DNA from: Archegozetes longisetosus
Lineage: Eukaryota > Arthropoda > Arachnida > Sarcoptiformes > Trhypochthoniidae
Assembly (NCBI GenBank): GCA_018873245.2
Contig: JAEMBT020000003.1
Span: 5,909,843-5,973,842, forward strand
Direction: 5' to 3'
Length of the DNA stretch: 64,000 nt
Positions 1-16,700 of the stretch are shown in pieces. Under the pieces are notes generated by a model. That model was not told the origin of the DNA and ran no database searches. It worked only from the letters and a program-made list of their open reading frames with translations. Numbering within the stretch: the first letter of the stretch is position 1; each line of letters begins with the position of its first letter. The position numbers and the translations under genes were made by a program.

Positions 1-108
1 AATTCAAAGCATTGTTTCAGTGGCTTTAGTTTTGACAAATCATTGATTGTCTCAAAATTAACTGAAAATTAAGTTTGAATTATTTGAAATAATTGTTTGG
101 AGTCATAC

Positions 109-163
109 ATTCTTGTGGATCAAATTCCTCAAATTCATCGTTGTATTCGTCGTAGTAATCCAT
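109..163 (-). CDS. First coding exon of an unidentified leftward gene (partial)
   Basis: An ATG at 163 reads leftward into an acidic peptide beginning MDYYDEYNDEFEEF, and a GTATGA splice donor follows at 108-107. Read through, the frame reaches a stop near 82, so splicing at 108 is the more likely reading. The rest of the gene would lie before base 1. I do not recognise the protein. It is divergent to the helicase gene at 511, with about 350 bases between the two starts, so they may share a promoter. A chance ORF cannot be excluded. Confidence 0.3.
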
Positions 164-510
164 TTGGCACAGAATTTATTTGTTTTTGTAGTTAATAACT
201 CAGTTTAACTAAACATTGATTCGAGGTTTGAAAACTGTTCACAACTTTCAAGAGTTAACACTTTTATAGCTTTCGCTCAAATAAATATTTACACATTTTT
301 CGGTAGAAGTAAATAACGTCATTAAAAAACAGAAAATCAAAAATTATTTCAACGCAAGGGATCTAAAATTTAATAAAAAATTGGCAAATATTTATGGTAA
401 TAACATAAAATGTGTTATTATTGTTGTTTAGATTTGGTGAGAATCGATTCAAAGTGTATTTAATATAAAACTTGATTTAAAATATGATAAGTTAAGACTT
501 AATTAAAACC
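164..510. promoter_or_regulatory. Divergent intergenic interval, possible bidirectional promoter
   Basis: This is an AT-rich spacer between the ATG at 163 (leftward) and the ATG at 511 (rightward). No open frame of note was seen. Its position suggests it holds both transcription starts. No specific motif was identified. Confidence 0.3.
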
Positions 511-2978
511 ATGGATTATTACGGGAGTGGTAATAGTAAAGACTTTCGATCAGTTCCACCGCCAGTCAACATAAACAAAAGGCAGTCGTATTCGAAATGT
601 GATGAAATTTCAACAAATAATAGGAGTTTTGATTATAATTATATAAACAAAAAACAAAAACATAGAACAGATGACGACTATTTCGATGACGACGATGAAG
701 AACAAACGTTTGGTCAATCGAATAATTATATCCCAAAACCTGGGAGTCCTGCTGAAAATGCCACTAAAACTGGACAACAACTTGATTCTGACTCCGAAGA
801 AGATCCTTTGGATGCTTTTATGGCGGATCTCGAGAAGAATAGTAAACAACCAAATGATAAAAAAACACTGAATACCATTAAAAATGTAAGCACAATGAGC
901 ATGAAGTCTAATATCAAGACAAAAGCCACCAAACCTCCGAATGCCAAAGGGATCAGAGATGACATTGAAGGTGAAGACTTGGAGGAATCTTATTATCGGT
1001 ATATGGAAGAGAATCCGAACGCAGGCGTCGGAACATTGGGTGGAAGTGATGACGAAGGACTCGATATCGAGTATGACTCAGACGGAAACCCATTGGCTCC
1101 GAACAAATCTAAAATGATAGATCCGTTGCCGCCAGTATATCACTCAGAAATAAATTATGAACCATTTGAGAAAAATTTTTATGTCGAACACGAAGATATC
1201 GCCAAATTAAGTCAAAATGATGTCATTGAGTTGAGGAAAAAGTTAGGAATTCATGTGTCCGGACTGATGCCTGCGAAGCCAGTGACCAGTTTTGGTCATT
1301 TCGGTTTTGACGAACAGTTAATGAAAGTTATTCGAAAGTTAGAGTACACTCAGCCGACACCGATTCAGGCACAGGCAGTGCCTACAGCTCTGAGTGGAAG
1401 AGATATTATAGGAATTGCCAAAACAGGTTCGGGTAAAACGGCGGCATTTATTTGGCCTCTTCTGGTCCACATTATGGATCAAGCAGAACTCAAACCAGGC
1501 GATGGTCCCATTGGACTGATCTTGGCTCCAACTCGAGAGTTGGCCCAACAGATATATACAGAAGCTAAAAGATTTGGCAAAGCTTATGACATTAATGTTG
1601 TTTGTGCTTATGGTGGAGGAAATAAATACGAACAGTCGAAGGATCTGGAAACTGGCGCTGAAATTGTTGTGGCCACTCCGGTATCGTTGATATTTGATAA
1701 ATAAACTGATATTTGAGAAATTAAACGTTCAACTGATTGTTTTGCTTTTAGGGCAGAATTATTGATTTGATCAAAATGAAAGCCACAAATTTTCTACGCG
1801 TTACGTTTCTAGTGCTGGACGAAGCCGACCGTATGTTCAATATGGGATTCGAACCTCAAGTCAGATCTATTTGCAATCATGTCAGACCTGATCGGCAAAG
1901 TATGCCATAATTATCTTATTTATTGATCACATCCAGTAATTCGGATATGTTTACAGCACTTATGTTTAGCGCAACTTTTAAGAAAAAGATCGAGAAGTTG
2001 GCGAGAGATATACTGATAGATCCGATTCGTATAGTTCAGGGAGAAATAGGAGAAGCCAATCAGGACATCATTCAAAATGTTATTGTCTTCGAATCAGGTT
2101 CATATAAGTGGGATTGGCTCACATCCAAGTTAGTCGAATTCACTTCAGTCGGAAGCGTTTTGATATTTGTAACCAAAAAATCGAACGCTCAAGAATTAGC
2201 TGAGAACTTGAAACCGAAAGACTTTGATGTGGCTCTTCTTCATGGAGATATGGACCAAATTGAGCGAAATAAAGTTATCACTTCATTCAAACGTAAAGAA
2301 GTGCCGATTTTGGTGGCGACTGATGTCGCAGCTCGAGGTCTAGATATAACTCACATAAGAACCGTAATAAATTACGACATTGCTCGGGACATTGACACAC
2401 ATACACATAGAGTCGGTCGCACGGGTAGAGCCGGAGAGAAAGGAGTGGCCTATACTTTGGTCACTGAGAAGGATAAAGAGTTTGCCGGACACTTAGTTCG
2501 TAATCTCGAGGGTGCGAACCAACACGTCAGCAATGAGTTGTTAAATTTGGCGATGCAGAGTCAATGGTTCAGAAAATCGCGTTTCAAGCAGGGAAACGCT
2601 AAAAAATTGAATATCGGGGGCGCTGGCCTCGGATTCAAGACCAGACCGAGACTTGGTTTAGGAGCAAAGGTTTGTCAGATTTAAGTTTAGATGAAATAAC
2701 TATTAAAAATGTTTTCTAACCAGAGCTCAACTTCGACTTCAAGCTATGAGACTTCGAATTACTCATCAAGTATAGCATCTTCTGTCTCAATGGGATCGTC
2801 ATCGTTGCCGAAAGGTTCATCCGGTTCTGACCGTATAAATGCAATGAGACAAGCATTTCAGCAACAGTTCAAGTCTCAATTCACTGCAGCCACTGATAGC
2901 GGCTGGAAGTCTGCCTCACAATCAAATACAGACAGTTCTAACGATAATAAGCCTCGGAAAAAGAGCCGATGGGATTAG
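511..2978 (+). CDS. DDX42: ATP-dependent RNA helicase, DDX42 family
   Basis: Four exons: 511-1680, 1752-1899, 1957-2669, 2724-2978, giving 761 residues. The acidic N-terminal region carries DPLDAFM near residue 98, typical of DDX42/DDX46-type helicases. The Q-motif region is at about 262-290. Walker A AKTGSGKT is at 303-310, PTRELA at 340-345, DEAD at 413-416, and SAT follows immediately after the second intron. Domain 2 has [11 protein letters not shown] and HRVGRTGR. The C-terminus is Gly/Ser-rich and ends KKSRWD. DDX42 is a non-processive DEAD-box helicase tied to the U2 snRNP/SF3B stage of pre-mRNA splicing; that role comes from the family. Introns of 54-71 bases interrupt the core, and their frames join exactly. 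The DDX42 assignment over DDX46 rests on the N-terminal layout and the short C-terminal tail. Confidence 0.93.
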
Positions 2979-3351
2979 ATTTGTTCATATTTTTGTAAAA
3001 TATAACTTAATTTTCTTATGAATTTATTTGAATATAAACCTTATTCACATTTTGAGACTCAATAATTATGTCATTTGAACTCATTAATTCAATTAAATGT
3101 TCCGAAAGTTCAACTTGAACTAATTTTAGTGATCGTATGATTGGATGTAAAGTATTTCCATAAGTTTTATTCCAGTTTCTGTCAATGGCTAAAAAGGACG
3201 CAAAAGTTTTAGTTTTGGTTGCAATTAGTTTGAAAGTTTAGCCTAAAAGTTGTTTACCAATAAAACTAAATTTTTGCAAAGATTTTGGTTGAATAAATTA
3301 TTTCTTTGATAGTAAATGTTTTGAATATATTCTAATTTTGCACGTTTATAG

Positions 3352-3489
3352 CTTGAAGAACTAATTGGTTCAACTTACAAACTACTGAGCGCTTTGAGTT
3401 TTGACGAATGGCAACTTATTCTCAAAAAAGCTTCAACTGAAACGTTGGGGTCAATGAGGGAACGAGGCCTACCTATTACTCAATTCTAA
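3352..3489 (+). CDS. Possible alternative last exon or orphan 3' exon (45 codons)
   Basis: A TATAG acceptor at 3347-3351 precedes an open frame in phase 0 that ends at TAA 3487-3489. It has non-repetitive, protein-like composition (LEELIGSTYKLLSALSFDEW...). The DDX42 exon ending at 2669 also stops in phase 0, so it could splice here instead of to 2724. A short upstream ORF starting MAKKDAK at 3185 is another possible partner, but it has no good donor. I do not recognise the peptide. It may be a chance frame. Confidence 0.25.
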   Translation, partial: LEELIGSTYKLLSALSFDEWQLILKKASTETLGSMRERGLPITQF

Positions 3490-3720
3490 ATGTCATCTAT
3501 TTGTTGAACGCATGTTTTTGTTTACTTTGTTTTGTTTTGACTCCTTATGTTTATTAATTTGGTGATTGGCTCAATAATTTGATCCAATTGTTGGAATTTT
3601 ATTTGAATAATGTTGGCAATTATTAGAATAAGAAAAATAAATACAAATAAAGGACTGATTAAACAATTGGCAAAAGTTTTGAAGCAGATAAAAGCTTGAC
3701 ACCAAATATGTTCAGTTGAT

Positions 3721-5415
3721 ATGTTTTATTTAATCTTTCTACCGATTATGTCATCATTTCTACCAACTTCTTCTTCAGATCATCAAATTCATTACCTAAC
3801 TGAACAACAGTCTGTTTCTGTCATCAATTCCGATGCAAAACAAAAGTTCGACATTTATTGTAGTTATGGCAATGAAGTTTCAGTCTTCAATTTGTTAATC
3901 AGTTCTCACTTAGACTTCATCAAAGCTCCAGAACATATGCGAATTTTCACTAATGAAAACGTGAGCAAAATTATTGAACAATACAATAGAAACCAATGGA
4001 TTAGTCCATTGAGCGAATGGATCGAATCAACAGTTGTGACCAGTCTTACGATTCCATCGTTTAGTTTTTATTGTATCGGAATTGTAACAAAAGAGTCATA
4101 CGAGGTGCAACTTCAGATCAACGGTATGTTTAGCTCACAATATGTGAATTAATAATTCTATTTAAAAGCTTTATCTAAACTTTATAATCCATTACAGGAG
4201 TAAACATCTATCGATTGGCATCACTTATTATTGGTTTAACACTATTTCATTTTGGACCAAAGCTAAGCAGGTCTTAAACTTTTGGTTCACTTCTTATTTT
4301 TGTATTGGCAGACATTGTCTTATTATAAAACAGATTGACTCTAATTTAGCATAGTTGTCAGAAGAATATTTTGAGAACTAATTTTCTTTCGTTTCTTTAG
4401 GCATATTGTGTTTTATTATACGTCATGCGTAACATTAGGAGTTTTCGCATCTTTTATTATCATCTTTTTGATTGTTGGCCGATATTTTCCCCGAGTATGA
4501 ACTCTATAGAAAAATAAGGTTTCGATAATCTGACAATACTTGACTATTTTCTATTGAATATAGAAAATTTCTGGTATAATAATAATGTTGGGCTCATCTG
4601 CTGTTGCTCTGTCTTTCAAGATATTTTGGAATAATATAAAATCACTTTTAATAACTTATAGTTTTTATCTATTTATTTATTTATTATTTGCTGGAATCGT
4701 AAGTTTTGGTTTGAGTTATCGCTTCGGACCGATTACTAATCCTAAAACATTGAATCTCATGCAATGGAGTTTACAGGTATGATGGCTTACGTTTCACTAA
4801 TCATAATTTGAATGATTGTTTTTTGTTGTTTTGAGTAAACTTTAATTTATTTTCAGTTGATTGGTTTGATTCTGATTTTGATCAGTTCGGAAATTTATGA
4901 ATACTCTGCTATTATAGTAGTAATAGTCATACTTTTACGTATTTGTCCAATTAAGCAGTTGTTCAGCTTTCGGAGGTATCAAATATTGTTTAAAGTTTAA
5001 AACAATTTTTATTTTGACTATACCTAATAGGAAAGTGTGCGAAAAGAAAAGGTTACTGACGGAAACAGAGTTTGCGATCCAAAGCGATGTCGAAACTAAG
5101 AAAGCTTTGGAAGAGCTTAAAGCTTACTGTCTCAGTCCACACTGCAATGCTTGGAACACGATCTGCAGGTTGAAAGATCCTCTCAGGTCTGTCTTCTTAT
5201 CATTATTTATGAGCCAATTTAAAGGTTCTAACCCTTAAACTTGATTTGCTAAATACTGAACGTCTGGTTTTGATGACAGATTCGCACGATTTATTAACGG
5301 AGAAACTCATATAACAGATGACGAAATATCATTGTATGAAACAAGCTTTCAATCATTTGAATCGATGCCTTGCAATGACAACGATTATATTACTGACGAT
5401 GAACCTGAATTATAG
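3721..5415 (+). CDS. NEMP: Nuclear envelope integral membrane protein (NEMP/TMEM194 family)
   Basis: Seven exons: 3721-4123, 4198-4270, 4401-4494, 4564-4776, 4857-4975, 5031-5186, 5280-5415, giving 397 residues. A hydrophobic signal (MFYLIFLPIMSSFLP) is followed by a lumenal domain of about 120 residues with a late Cys (YCIGI). A run of hydrophobic segments comes next, encoded by exons 2-5. The basic C-terminal part ends with FARFINGETHIT and an acidic tail. That FARFING block and the topology are diagnostic of NEMP1/2, inner-nuclear-membrane proteins that stiffen the nuclear envelope and are linked to emerin, Ran and fertility. The human protein is about 444 residues, so this one is near full length. 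The ORFs inside individual exons look unrelated until spliced. Confidence 0.88.
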
Positions 5416-6007
5416 AAACTCATAAAAATTGATGGAGTCATTTGACAAAATTTGAAATTTATTAGTGAATCAGTTGTGGCATTTCATGACGTTTTTTGAA
5501 TTGTTAAACTTTTGATTGGTGTTAATAGTTAACATAAAAATTGTGTTAATATAGACAGAATTGTAATTTTGCAATTACCTAATAACAAGTGCCAAACAAT
5601 ATGAAAGCAAGACAATTATTAAGGCCTTAACTTAATGCAACTAATAATTAAATAATTTCAATTGAAAGTAATGAAGTGTAAACTTAAACACATAACAAAT
5701 AAGAGCTATCCTAAGGAAATGAATTAACTAGTATTTAAAGATGTTTAAATATTACAAAACTGAACATTGGAGCAGCCGATCATTAGTTAAATTATTAATC
5801 AATTAGAAAATAGTTTAGTACAACTTCTTTGAATAGATTGCTCGCAAAATCATTGCTTTACTTAATGACAAAGTTGTAAAATTAGTTCAATAAACAGAAT
5901 TTGACATATTGTTAAAAAATTTTTTGAACATTTTATCTACAATAATAATTATAATAATTTGAACATTTGATTTAGTTCTATCATCAAATTTCTATTTAAA
6001 TTGAATA
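5416..6007. other. Convergent 3' spacer between NEMP and cullin-1
   Basis: AT-rich, with no credible ORF. Presumably it contains the 3' UTRs and poly(A) signals of two genes that converge here. Confidence 0.5.
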
Positions 6008-9473
<3,466 letters not shown>

Positions 9474-11783
9474 TCTTCCGATTTAATCGATAATTGCAAC
9501 AAATCAGAGTTAACTATCCTCAGTGTTGAGATGGTTTCCCAAAATAACCACAAATAGTTATCAATTGATTGACAAGTGTTTGAAATGATGAGACGTTTAA
9601 TTAACTGAATAGTTGAGGAAATGCTCGAGAATGAGATGAATGGGCACTAAAATAGGTTATGGATTAAAACAGACAGAAATTTAAACAAACAATTAAAACG
9701 TTCAGTTGTATTCAATTGAATGAAGACTAATGAAGAGCAAAATGGCGTTAACTCAATGTTGGTTAGAATGATTTGCAGTTTTATAATTAATTAGATGCAA
9801 CTCTTCTTTCGATTGTTTACTATTTTGTTAATAAAATAGTTCAATAAATACTATTATTATTTGACGTCAAATCATTGTTGAAAATACGATTAAAAACGAA
9901 AGAATAATTGCGAATAGTAGTCATACTTGTATTCGTCATAAGTCAAACTGAAAACAAGACAAAAGTCCATTACTTTCAGACAATAGAGAGCGTACAGATC
10001 GTGAACACTATTCGCCAGCAAATTGCAACTAACATTAACTCTCTTTCCCTCTCTCTTTCTCTCTCTCTCCACTCTCTACTGATGATGAGCTAGAGCTTTG
10101 TCTAAATCTTAACTAATTTATTGTTTTTAGCTGAATCAATATTATTTTACTATGATGTATTGAGCCAAATGTATTTATTTATGCTAACCAAATATGCTTG
10201 ATTGAGCTTTTTTACTGATCAACTCATAGTTAGACTTGGGTTGCCTTCGAGCTAAAGTTGGGACAACACTTCATTCAATTTAAATCACTGCAATTCTCGG
10301 TTATATGTTTGTTTTTATTTCAATAGTTTCCTTATCTGAGTTGTTAATGTAATCTAATCAGAGTTTTGTAATATTTTTAGAAAATTTGAACTCACACTAA
10401 CATTTCTCAGTATTTTGATTTAGATCAAAATGTCGAAACTTTTGCGATTTTAATAAAATATGAACTAATTGATTCACTAAATTGATTTTGCAGCTAAAAG
10501 TAACTACAAAAATAAAAGTTTTACATAGAATTAGTTGACGTTAACCAACATTAGCATTGTCTTTGATTATATTGATTGGAAAAGGTTTCGAAAAGTCTTA
10601 GCTGTTCAGTTAGTTGGGTGTTGTGCTTAGGCACCTCTACTGAAACTATCAATTCAAATCTGAACCTAACTTGGCGTTAAAAGTTGTATATTTGTGAGTA
10701 TGAGATTTCCCTGATTTGTTGTGACTGCTACAAAATAAAGTAAAATCAATTATGATTTAGGCTTCAAACTATGTTTTAACAGGAAAAGTATATATTTAAC
10801 CAAAATCAATATGGTCTTTGCCCCCTACTCTAAATTTTTGGCTTCGTCACTGGTCTTTGTGACTAACGAGCTTTAAATACACTGCAAGAACTTTTGTGAC
10901 AACTGATATTAATCTGTGCTCTGCTCTAATAGATCAAGAAGATAATTTAAATTGAATTATCCTCTATGCTTCTGTTGAGAGTAAGATATTAAGCATAAAT
11001 GAAAGATCACAAAGATCGATCAGATATAAATAAGTATGAGCAATTACGGAACTAAAATAGAAAATATTTTTAGTGGCTGGTCAACATTTAAAGGTTATGA
11101 TTAGAACGTTGAAAGCGTAATGAGTTACAAATTCTCGAAATACGTAATAAGCTTTTACAAGTTGAACATTTTATTGACATTGACTCGTTACGACATAATT
11201 AGGTCGTTATTCTATACAAAATCTTAGGAATCTTTGACATTTTGAATGAAGGCCAACAAAAACATTAAGTGAGAAAAAGCAAAAATTTATCAGTTGAACG
11301 GATCATTATAACTAAGTTTGAGCTGTATTTTGGCAACAGTTGCTATTCATTATTATAAGAATGGCGCGTCTAAGTGCTGTTCAAATCAATGTAAATGATA
11401 TTTGTTTGATTAATTAAGCTAAAGATATCTTACAAAAGCCTATATTACAATGAAATATAGTTATTATAATATATTATTATAATTTTTCTGAACTCAATGA
11501 ATAACTTCTTTATCGGTTAACTTAATAATTGCTTATGCTTGCAAATTTTATCATAAGCTTCTGCTATTTAGATAAAATTTTATCAAACAGTTACGTGAAT
11601 TAACTTGTGTCGAGTTCATTATGTCTAATTTCATTAGTACTCAACTCTTTTACCTCGATTGGCATTTTGAAAAAAGTCTATTTCTTTAATTGAGGCTCCA
11701 ATAAAACTATGAGTTAAAAATAGGAGGAACCAAAGCCGAAGCAGAAATAGTGTTAGAGACAGTCTTTCGGGGAAAAGACTGTT
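9474..11783. other. Intergenic region between Cul1 5' end and filzig 3' end
   Basis: 2.3 kb, AT-rich, with many short homopolymer and AT runs. Only short ORFs occur; the two near 9890-10093 are opposite-strand readings of a CT-rich stretch. I see no gene. The Cul1 promoter and 5' UTR should lie in the first few hundred bases above 9473. Confidence 0.5.
10039..10079. repeat. CT-rich microsatellite
   Basis: A pyrimidine run of CT dinucleotides interrupted by TTTCCC and TTT, seen directly. Confidence 0.85.
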
Positions 11784-12766
11784 TCACTTTCTAATAACAC
11801 TATCAATCCATGATCGATATGCCGCAGTTTTCATGTAAACTCCGGGCAAATTTGGTTCGGCACATCGAATTCCATGAGATACAGTCCCGACTAGAAACCA
11901 ACGACCATCTTCGTGAGGTAACATTAGAGGACCGCCAGAGTCTCCTTCGCATGAATCTTTACCTCCCGTTAGATATCCGGCACATATAAAAGTGTCGCGA
12001 ATAGCTTTGATATGTCCTGCATCTAAAAACATTTGTTGGCAATCACTATTGGCTAGAATTGGAAGTTTGACCACTTGTAAAATACTTGGAATCGAACCTC
12101 CTGTAGAATGATAGAAACAGATTAATTGCTATACCATTTAGTTTGCAACTGTTTACAGCTGAGTTGCAGCTATCTTACCATAACTCAATTTACCCCAACC
12201 GGCAACATAAGCAACTTTTCCGACATAATCAGGGGTATTAGAATCAGGCAAACAAATCGGCACAACATGAGGTTGAACTTCAAATGGTGATTCGAGTTCT
12301 AACAAAGCGATATCGTTTTCAAAAGTATTAGGATTGTAGTCGTGGTGAACAACCATTCTTTTGACATATTTGGCAACTGGTTTTAGTTTTTCAATATCTC
12401 CCGTTAAGTCATATTCTCCGAGAACGACAACGAGCGATCCTAAGAATCTGTGGATTTATATTTTAGTAAAACATGAAGACTTGATTCAAAATAAAAACAT
12501 TTATACCATACCCTGGTTGGCAATGAGCTGCAGTCAATACCTGATAATATACAAATGAAACTTTTAGTTTTTCAAAGTTAATTTCATCTATCATTTCGAA
12601 ATATTTACCCATTTGTAATCGATGAGAACTCCTCCACACTTGGTTTTAACGAAAAGTCCGAGCCATGTTGCTTCCTTGACAAGCACTTGCCACGGCCACT
12701 CACCGAAGTGAGCATTTCTTCCACCAACTACTCTGGCTATTGGTCGCAGTGGACGGACGCCACAAA
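11784..12766 (-). CDS. fiz: Serine protease catalytic module, filzig orthologue (5' part absent)
   Basis: Four exons: 12766-12609, 12540-12512, 12447-12179, 12100-11784 (about 256 residues). The activation site is RVVGG after the interchain Cys (VCGVRPLR). The catalytic His is in TAAHC, the Asp in FENDIALLEL and the Ser in GDSGGP; KDSC gives a trypsin-like Asp189. WLGLFVKTKCGGVL, AAHCQPGFLGSLVVVLGEYDLTGD and GTVSHGIRCAEPNLPGVYM match Drosophila filzig closely. In flies filzig acts in the apical matrix and in adhesion, and has a long N-terminal stalk. Here the first exon starts in phase 1 and no signal, CLIP or stalk exon is found in the 1 kb upstream before the next gene ends. Either the locus is truncated or the module borrows the 5' exons of the neighbour at 18858. 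Confidence 0.85.
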
Positions 12767-13771
12767 CTATTCATTCAGTTTAACGAAATTAAAAAAACTA
12801 TCAGTAAATTATTTTTCAATTTGTTCTTTAAAAAATATAAATTAATTGGATTAATTGCGTCTATTCTAATTTGAAAAGTTTAAATTTTCTGTGCGTGATC
12901 AACGTAAGTTGGTTATTTGAAAAAATATTCAGCCTAATTTATTTAATCGATCTTTAAATCGGTTTATGCCTAACTTGTGATTGCATCTTATTCAAAAACT
13001 TGCAACGCTTAGAACATTTCTTCTGAAAACATCTTTTTTGCATTTATTTATCCTGAATCTGAAAAATTTACGGAATTCTAGCTATGAGTGGTTAATAGGG
13101 TTTCTGAGGGTATTAATAGATTTAGAAGTGACACAAGTTCTCCATAGAATATGAGTTTTGAAATTTGTTAAGAATCGAAATTAACTATACTTCTGAAAAT
13201 AAAAACATATTGAATTATTCATCTTAATATCGATACTATAGTAATGACAATAGTAAGTGACTTACAATTGACTAATTTCCTGTAATATTTAAAGATGTGG
13301 TACTCAATCATCATGTGAATAGTCATCGGTTTATTGTTATGAGTGAAAAATTTCATTTGGAAACAAACAAAAGATAAGGTTCAATTTAGATTTTAAAGAT
13401 TGAGCTGAAAAATCAAAATATGTTTATATTTAATTTGGATTAGAAATAAAGTAAAAACGGATAGATTTTTGATTAAGTTTTACAATGTTTAGAGTGAAAG
13501 CTTATTTTGAGTGTTGAGGTGAAAAGTTGAGACTTATCGTCAATAAAAGTAACAATTGATTAATGAAACTTTCGAGTATAGTTGTTTTGAATGTATTTAT
13601 TTGTTGTAAAAAAATACATGACTTTATAAAAATGGAAAACGTAACTGAAATTAATCTCTAATAGAATAAATTAAAAATAAATGAAAAACATAAATTAATA
13701 TGATATTTACAACAATTCCTATTCACCAATGTTTGGCATCTAAATTGAAAACATAAACACTAAAATATTGT
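12767..13771. other. Spacer between filzig module and Stubble-like protease
   Basis: About 1 kb of AT-rich sequence. I looked on the minus strand for a signal peptide, a cysteine-knot exon or a Ser/Thr-rich exon that would complete filzig and found none. Confidence 0.5.
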
Positions 13772-16700
13772 CTAAAAAGCAATTATTTGATTTATCCATT
13801 TAGCGAATGATGTTATTCTGGTATAAACTCCTGCGAAAAGATTCAAAGTTAGAATATAATCAAAGTAAATATTGAAAGATATCAATTGAACAGACCAGGT
13901 TGATTTGGTAAAGCACAACCTATTCCCCAACTAATTATTCCAACTAAATTCCATCTTTCATCATCTTCTATTACTAAAGGTCCTCCGCTGTCACCCTAAT
14001 AACAACAATAATATTCTGTATTCTATACTTTAATCAAAAACATTTCAGTCATTAGAGCTGATAATGATTCTGAAAACACATATTTGAGGAAAAATTCAAA
14101 CCAATTTTGTGGGCTAGACCAAAAGTATTAGACTATTATAACAAGTGTTGTGTTTTGAAGACATAAGAGTGAGAAAGAGAATGTGTTCAATAGAAAGAAG
14201 ACTTTTTAGAAATTTAAATCATAATTAAATAGAATAAAACATCTTACTTCACACGAATCTTTGGCACCTCTTGCAAGACCAGCACAAACGAAGATATTTG
14301 GAATATCTTCTACATATCCAGCTTTCCTGTACATGCCCTCACATTCTTTGTTCGTAATGATAGGAACTTCAACGTGTTGCAAAACATCAGGCAATGGGCC
14401 GTCTGAGTGATAAATATCTTTTTAAACAGTTATCTAAACTATTGATCATTTCAATTTAATTCATTCATATAAAATCTTAGCTAATTTAAAATCTTTTCAG
14501 ATCACATAGTTCAAAATAAAGTCATTTTGTAAGTCTCGAAGTTCTCTTTAGTCATAGTTATTGAAAAATGGCTTAAATTGTATTATTATTATTCTCTCGT
14601 TTGATAAAAACCAGTAAAACTTTAGATCAAAGAAAATAATTAATTAAATCAGATTTCGTCTGAAGGAATAGTCTATGCTTTTGTAAATAAGATTTGCTCA
14701 AATGTTGTGTTGGTTCTGATGTTTTGAAGAACTTTAAGTTATGGTAAGTGAAGCTTACTCTGAGGCTTTTGTACTGCTTAGAAAATCTGACGGCAGCAAA
14801 TATGAAACAAAACAATTAACTGTTATTATCAACTCGGAAGGTAGACTATAAGCTGAAGTATAATTAGGGACGAAAGCACGCAAAAAGAAAATTTAAATTT
14901 GTAGTATATAGCAAATGAGGAAATTATAGAAACTTAAGCTAGGATGTATAAGGTTCACTCATTAGATTCGCACAACATTTTTTAAGTATCTAAGCCAACT
15001 AAATTTAATTAAATTACTCTAGTTGATTATTATCAACATAAGCCCCATCTAACTTCACGAGCTTATCCTATCTCTTTGGTAATTGTCGTATTCCTGAGGC
15101 AAACTATTCTTTAGGCCTTCCTCAACACCACCAACTGATGGTTGCTATAGTACTACTTTAGTTTTGAAATCTCCGCTCTTTTAAAACTTTTTTCAGTTCA
15201 CTAAAAAGGTAATAATCTGATGGAGTCAAATAAGGGATATATGGGATGGGAAAAGACTTTTACCCCAAGATCTTGAAGAGTTTCAGTGGTATGTTCAGCA
15301 GTGTGTGGGGGAGCACTGTCCTGCTGAAGAATGCACTCTTGTAGATCAATATCGAGCTTGTTGTTCTTATTGCAGCAGAAGATTGAGCTAATCTGACAAA
15401 TTTTATTCAGCTTAACACTTTTTTTAACAAGAAAATATATTGCTACACGCTGTCGTTTTGTGTCATCCATGACAGAGAGATCGCTTTGACTACAATTTCA
15501 ATTATGAAAACTAAAACAGATGCTACACATTAAAAGAAAGGGAAGATTATGATCTATAAGATTATCAAAGTTGCATTTTTGTTTAGTCATGAATTTAATA
15601 AGCAAGTCAAATTTTAGGCGAACTTAATGAGTGAGCGTTATAATTTGACAGACAAGATGAATTTAGTATTAAACTGATTCTGTTAAGGCATACCTTCATA
15701 GAGTCGTCCCCAACCTGTAACAGTACCCCATCGTCCGACAAAAGAATCATTGGCTTCCGGAATACAAACTGGAATAATATTTCGCTGAAAATGAATCGGT
15801 TCGTAAAACCGAAGCAAGGCTAAGTCGTACTCGAAAGTTCTTGGATCGAACTGAGGATGTGGTGCTATGATCTGGACACGTCTTTCAATGTAAGGATAGG
15901 GCTCTCTCTCGTGACCTACGTCGAATTCCCCGAGTCTTAGGAGTAAATCAGTTGGCGATACACTAGAAAGAACGAGAATAGAAATGGTATAAAACTGAAT
16001 GACTTGAATAATTAAGTAAAGAGATTACTTTTCGACACAATGAGCAGCAGTGACAACCCAATACTCATTAAGCAAAGCGGCTCCACATTTGTGCAAAAAA
16101 GAATTTTTCTTCCACTGGCGCAAAGAAACCTAAAAGTTTGAAAAGTTTGTTGTGTTTGTTGTTAAAATAGAAATAATCAACTCATAACAGACCATCCACG
16201 GCCATTCACCAAATGATGATTGAGTACCACCAACTATGCGTCCTTTAGGGGCTACTTGTCTTTTGCCACAAACTATTTTCATTAATTGTATTTAACATTA
16301 AACTCCAATAAATTCTAATTCTTAAACTGAGATAATTAGTTCTTATAAATTTATGGCTTTAAATTATACCTGCTTTCGCATGTACTACTGGTTTTTTAGT
16401 TGTAGTTGTAGTCGTTGTTGTTGTAGTCGCTGTTGTTGTAGTTGTTTTTGCTGTTGTAGTCGTTGTTGTAGCTGTAGTTGTAGTTGTTTTTGCTGTTGTG
16501 GTAGTTTGTGCTGTTGTCGTTGTTGGTGGTGGTGATGGTGAAGTTGTTGGGAAGGAAGCGTTTGTTGTTGGTAGTGGTGATGGTGAAGTTGTAGTTGGGA
16601 AGGAAGCGTTTGTTGTTGGTAGTGGTGATGGTGAAGTTGTAGTTGGGAAGGAAGCGTTTGTTGTTGGTAGTGGTGATGGTGAAGTTGTAGTTGGGAAGGA

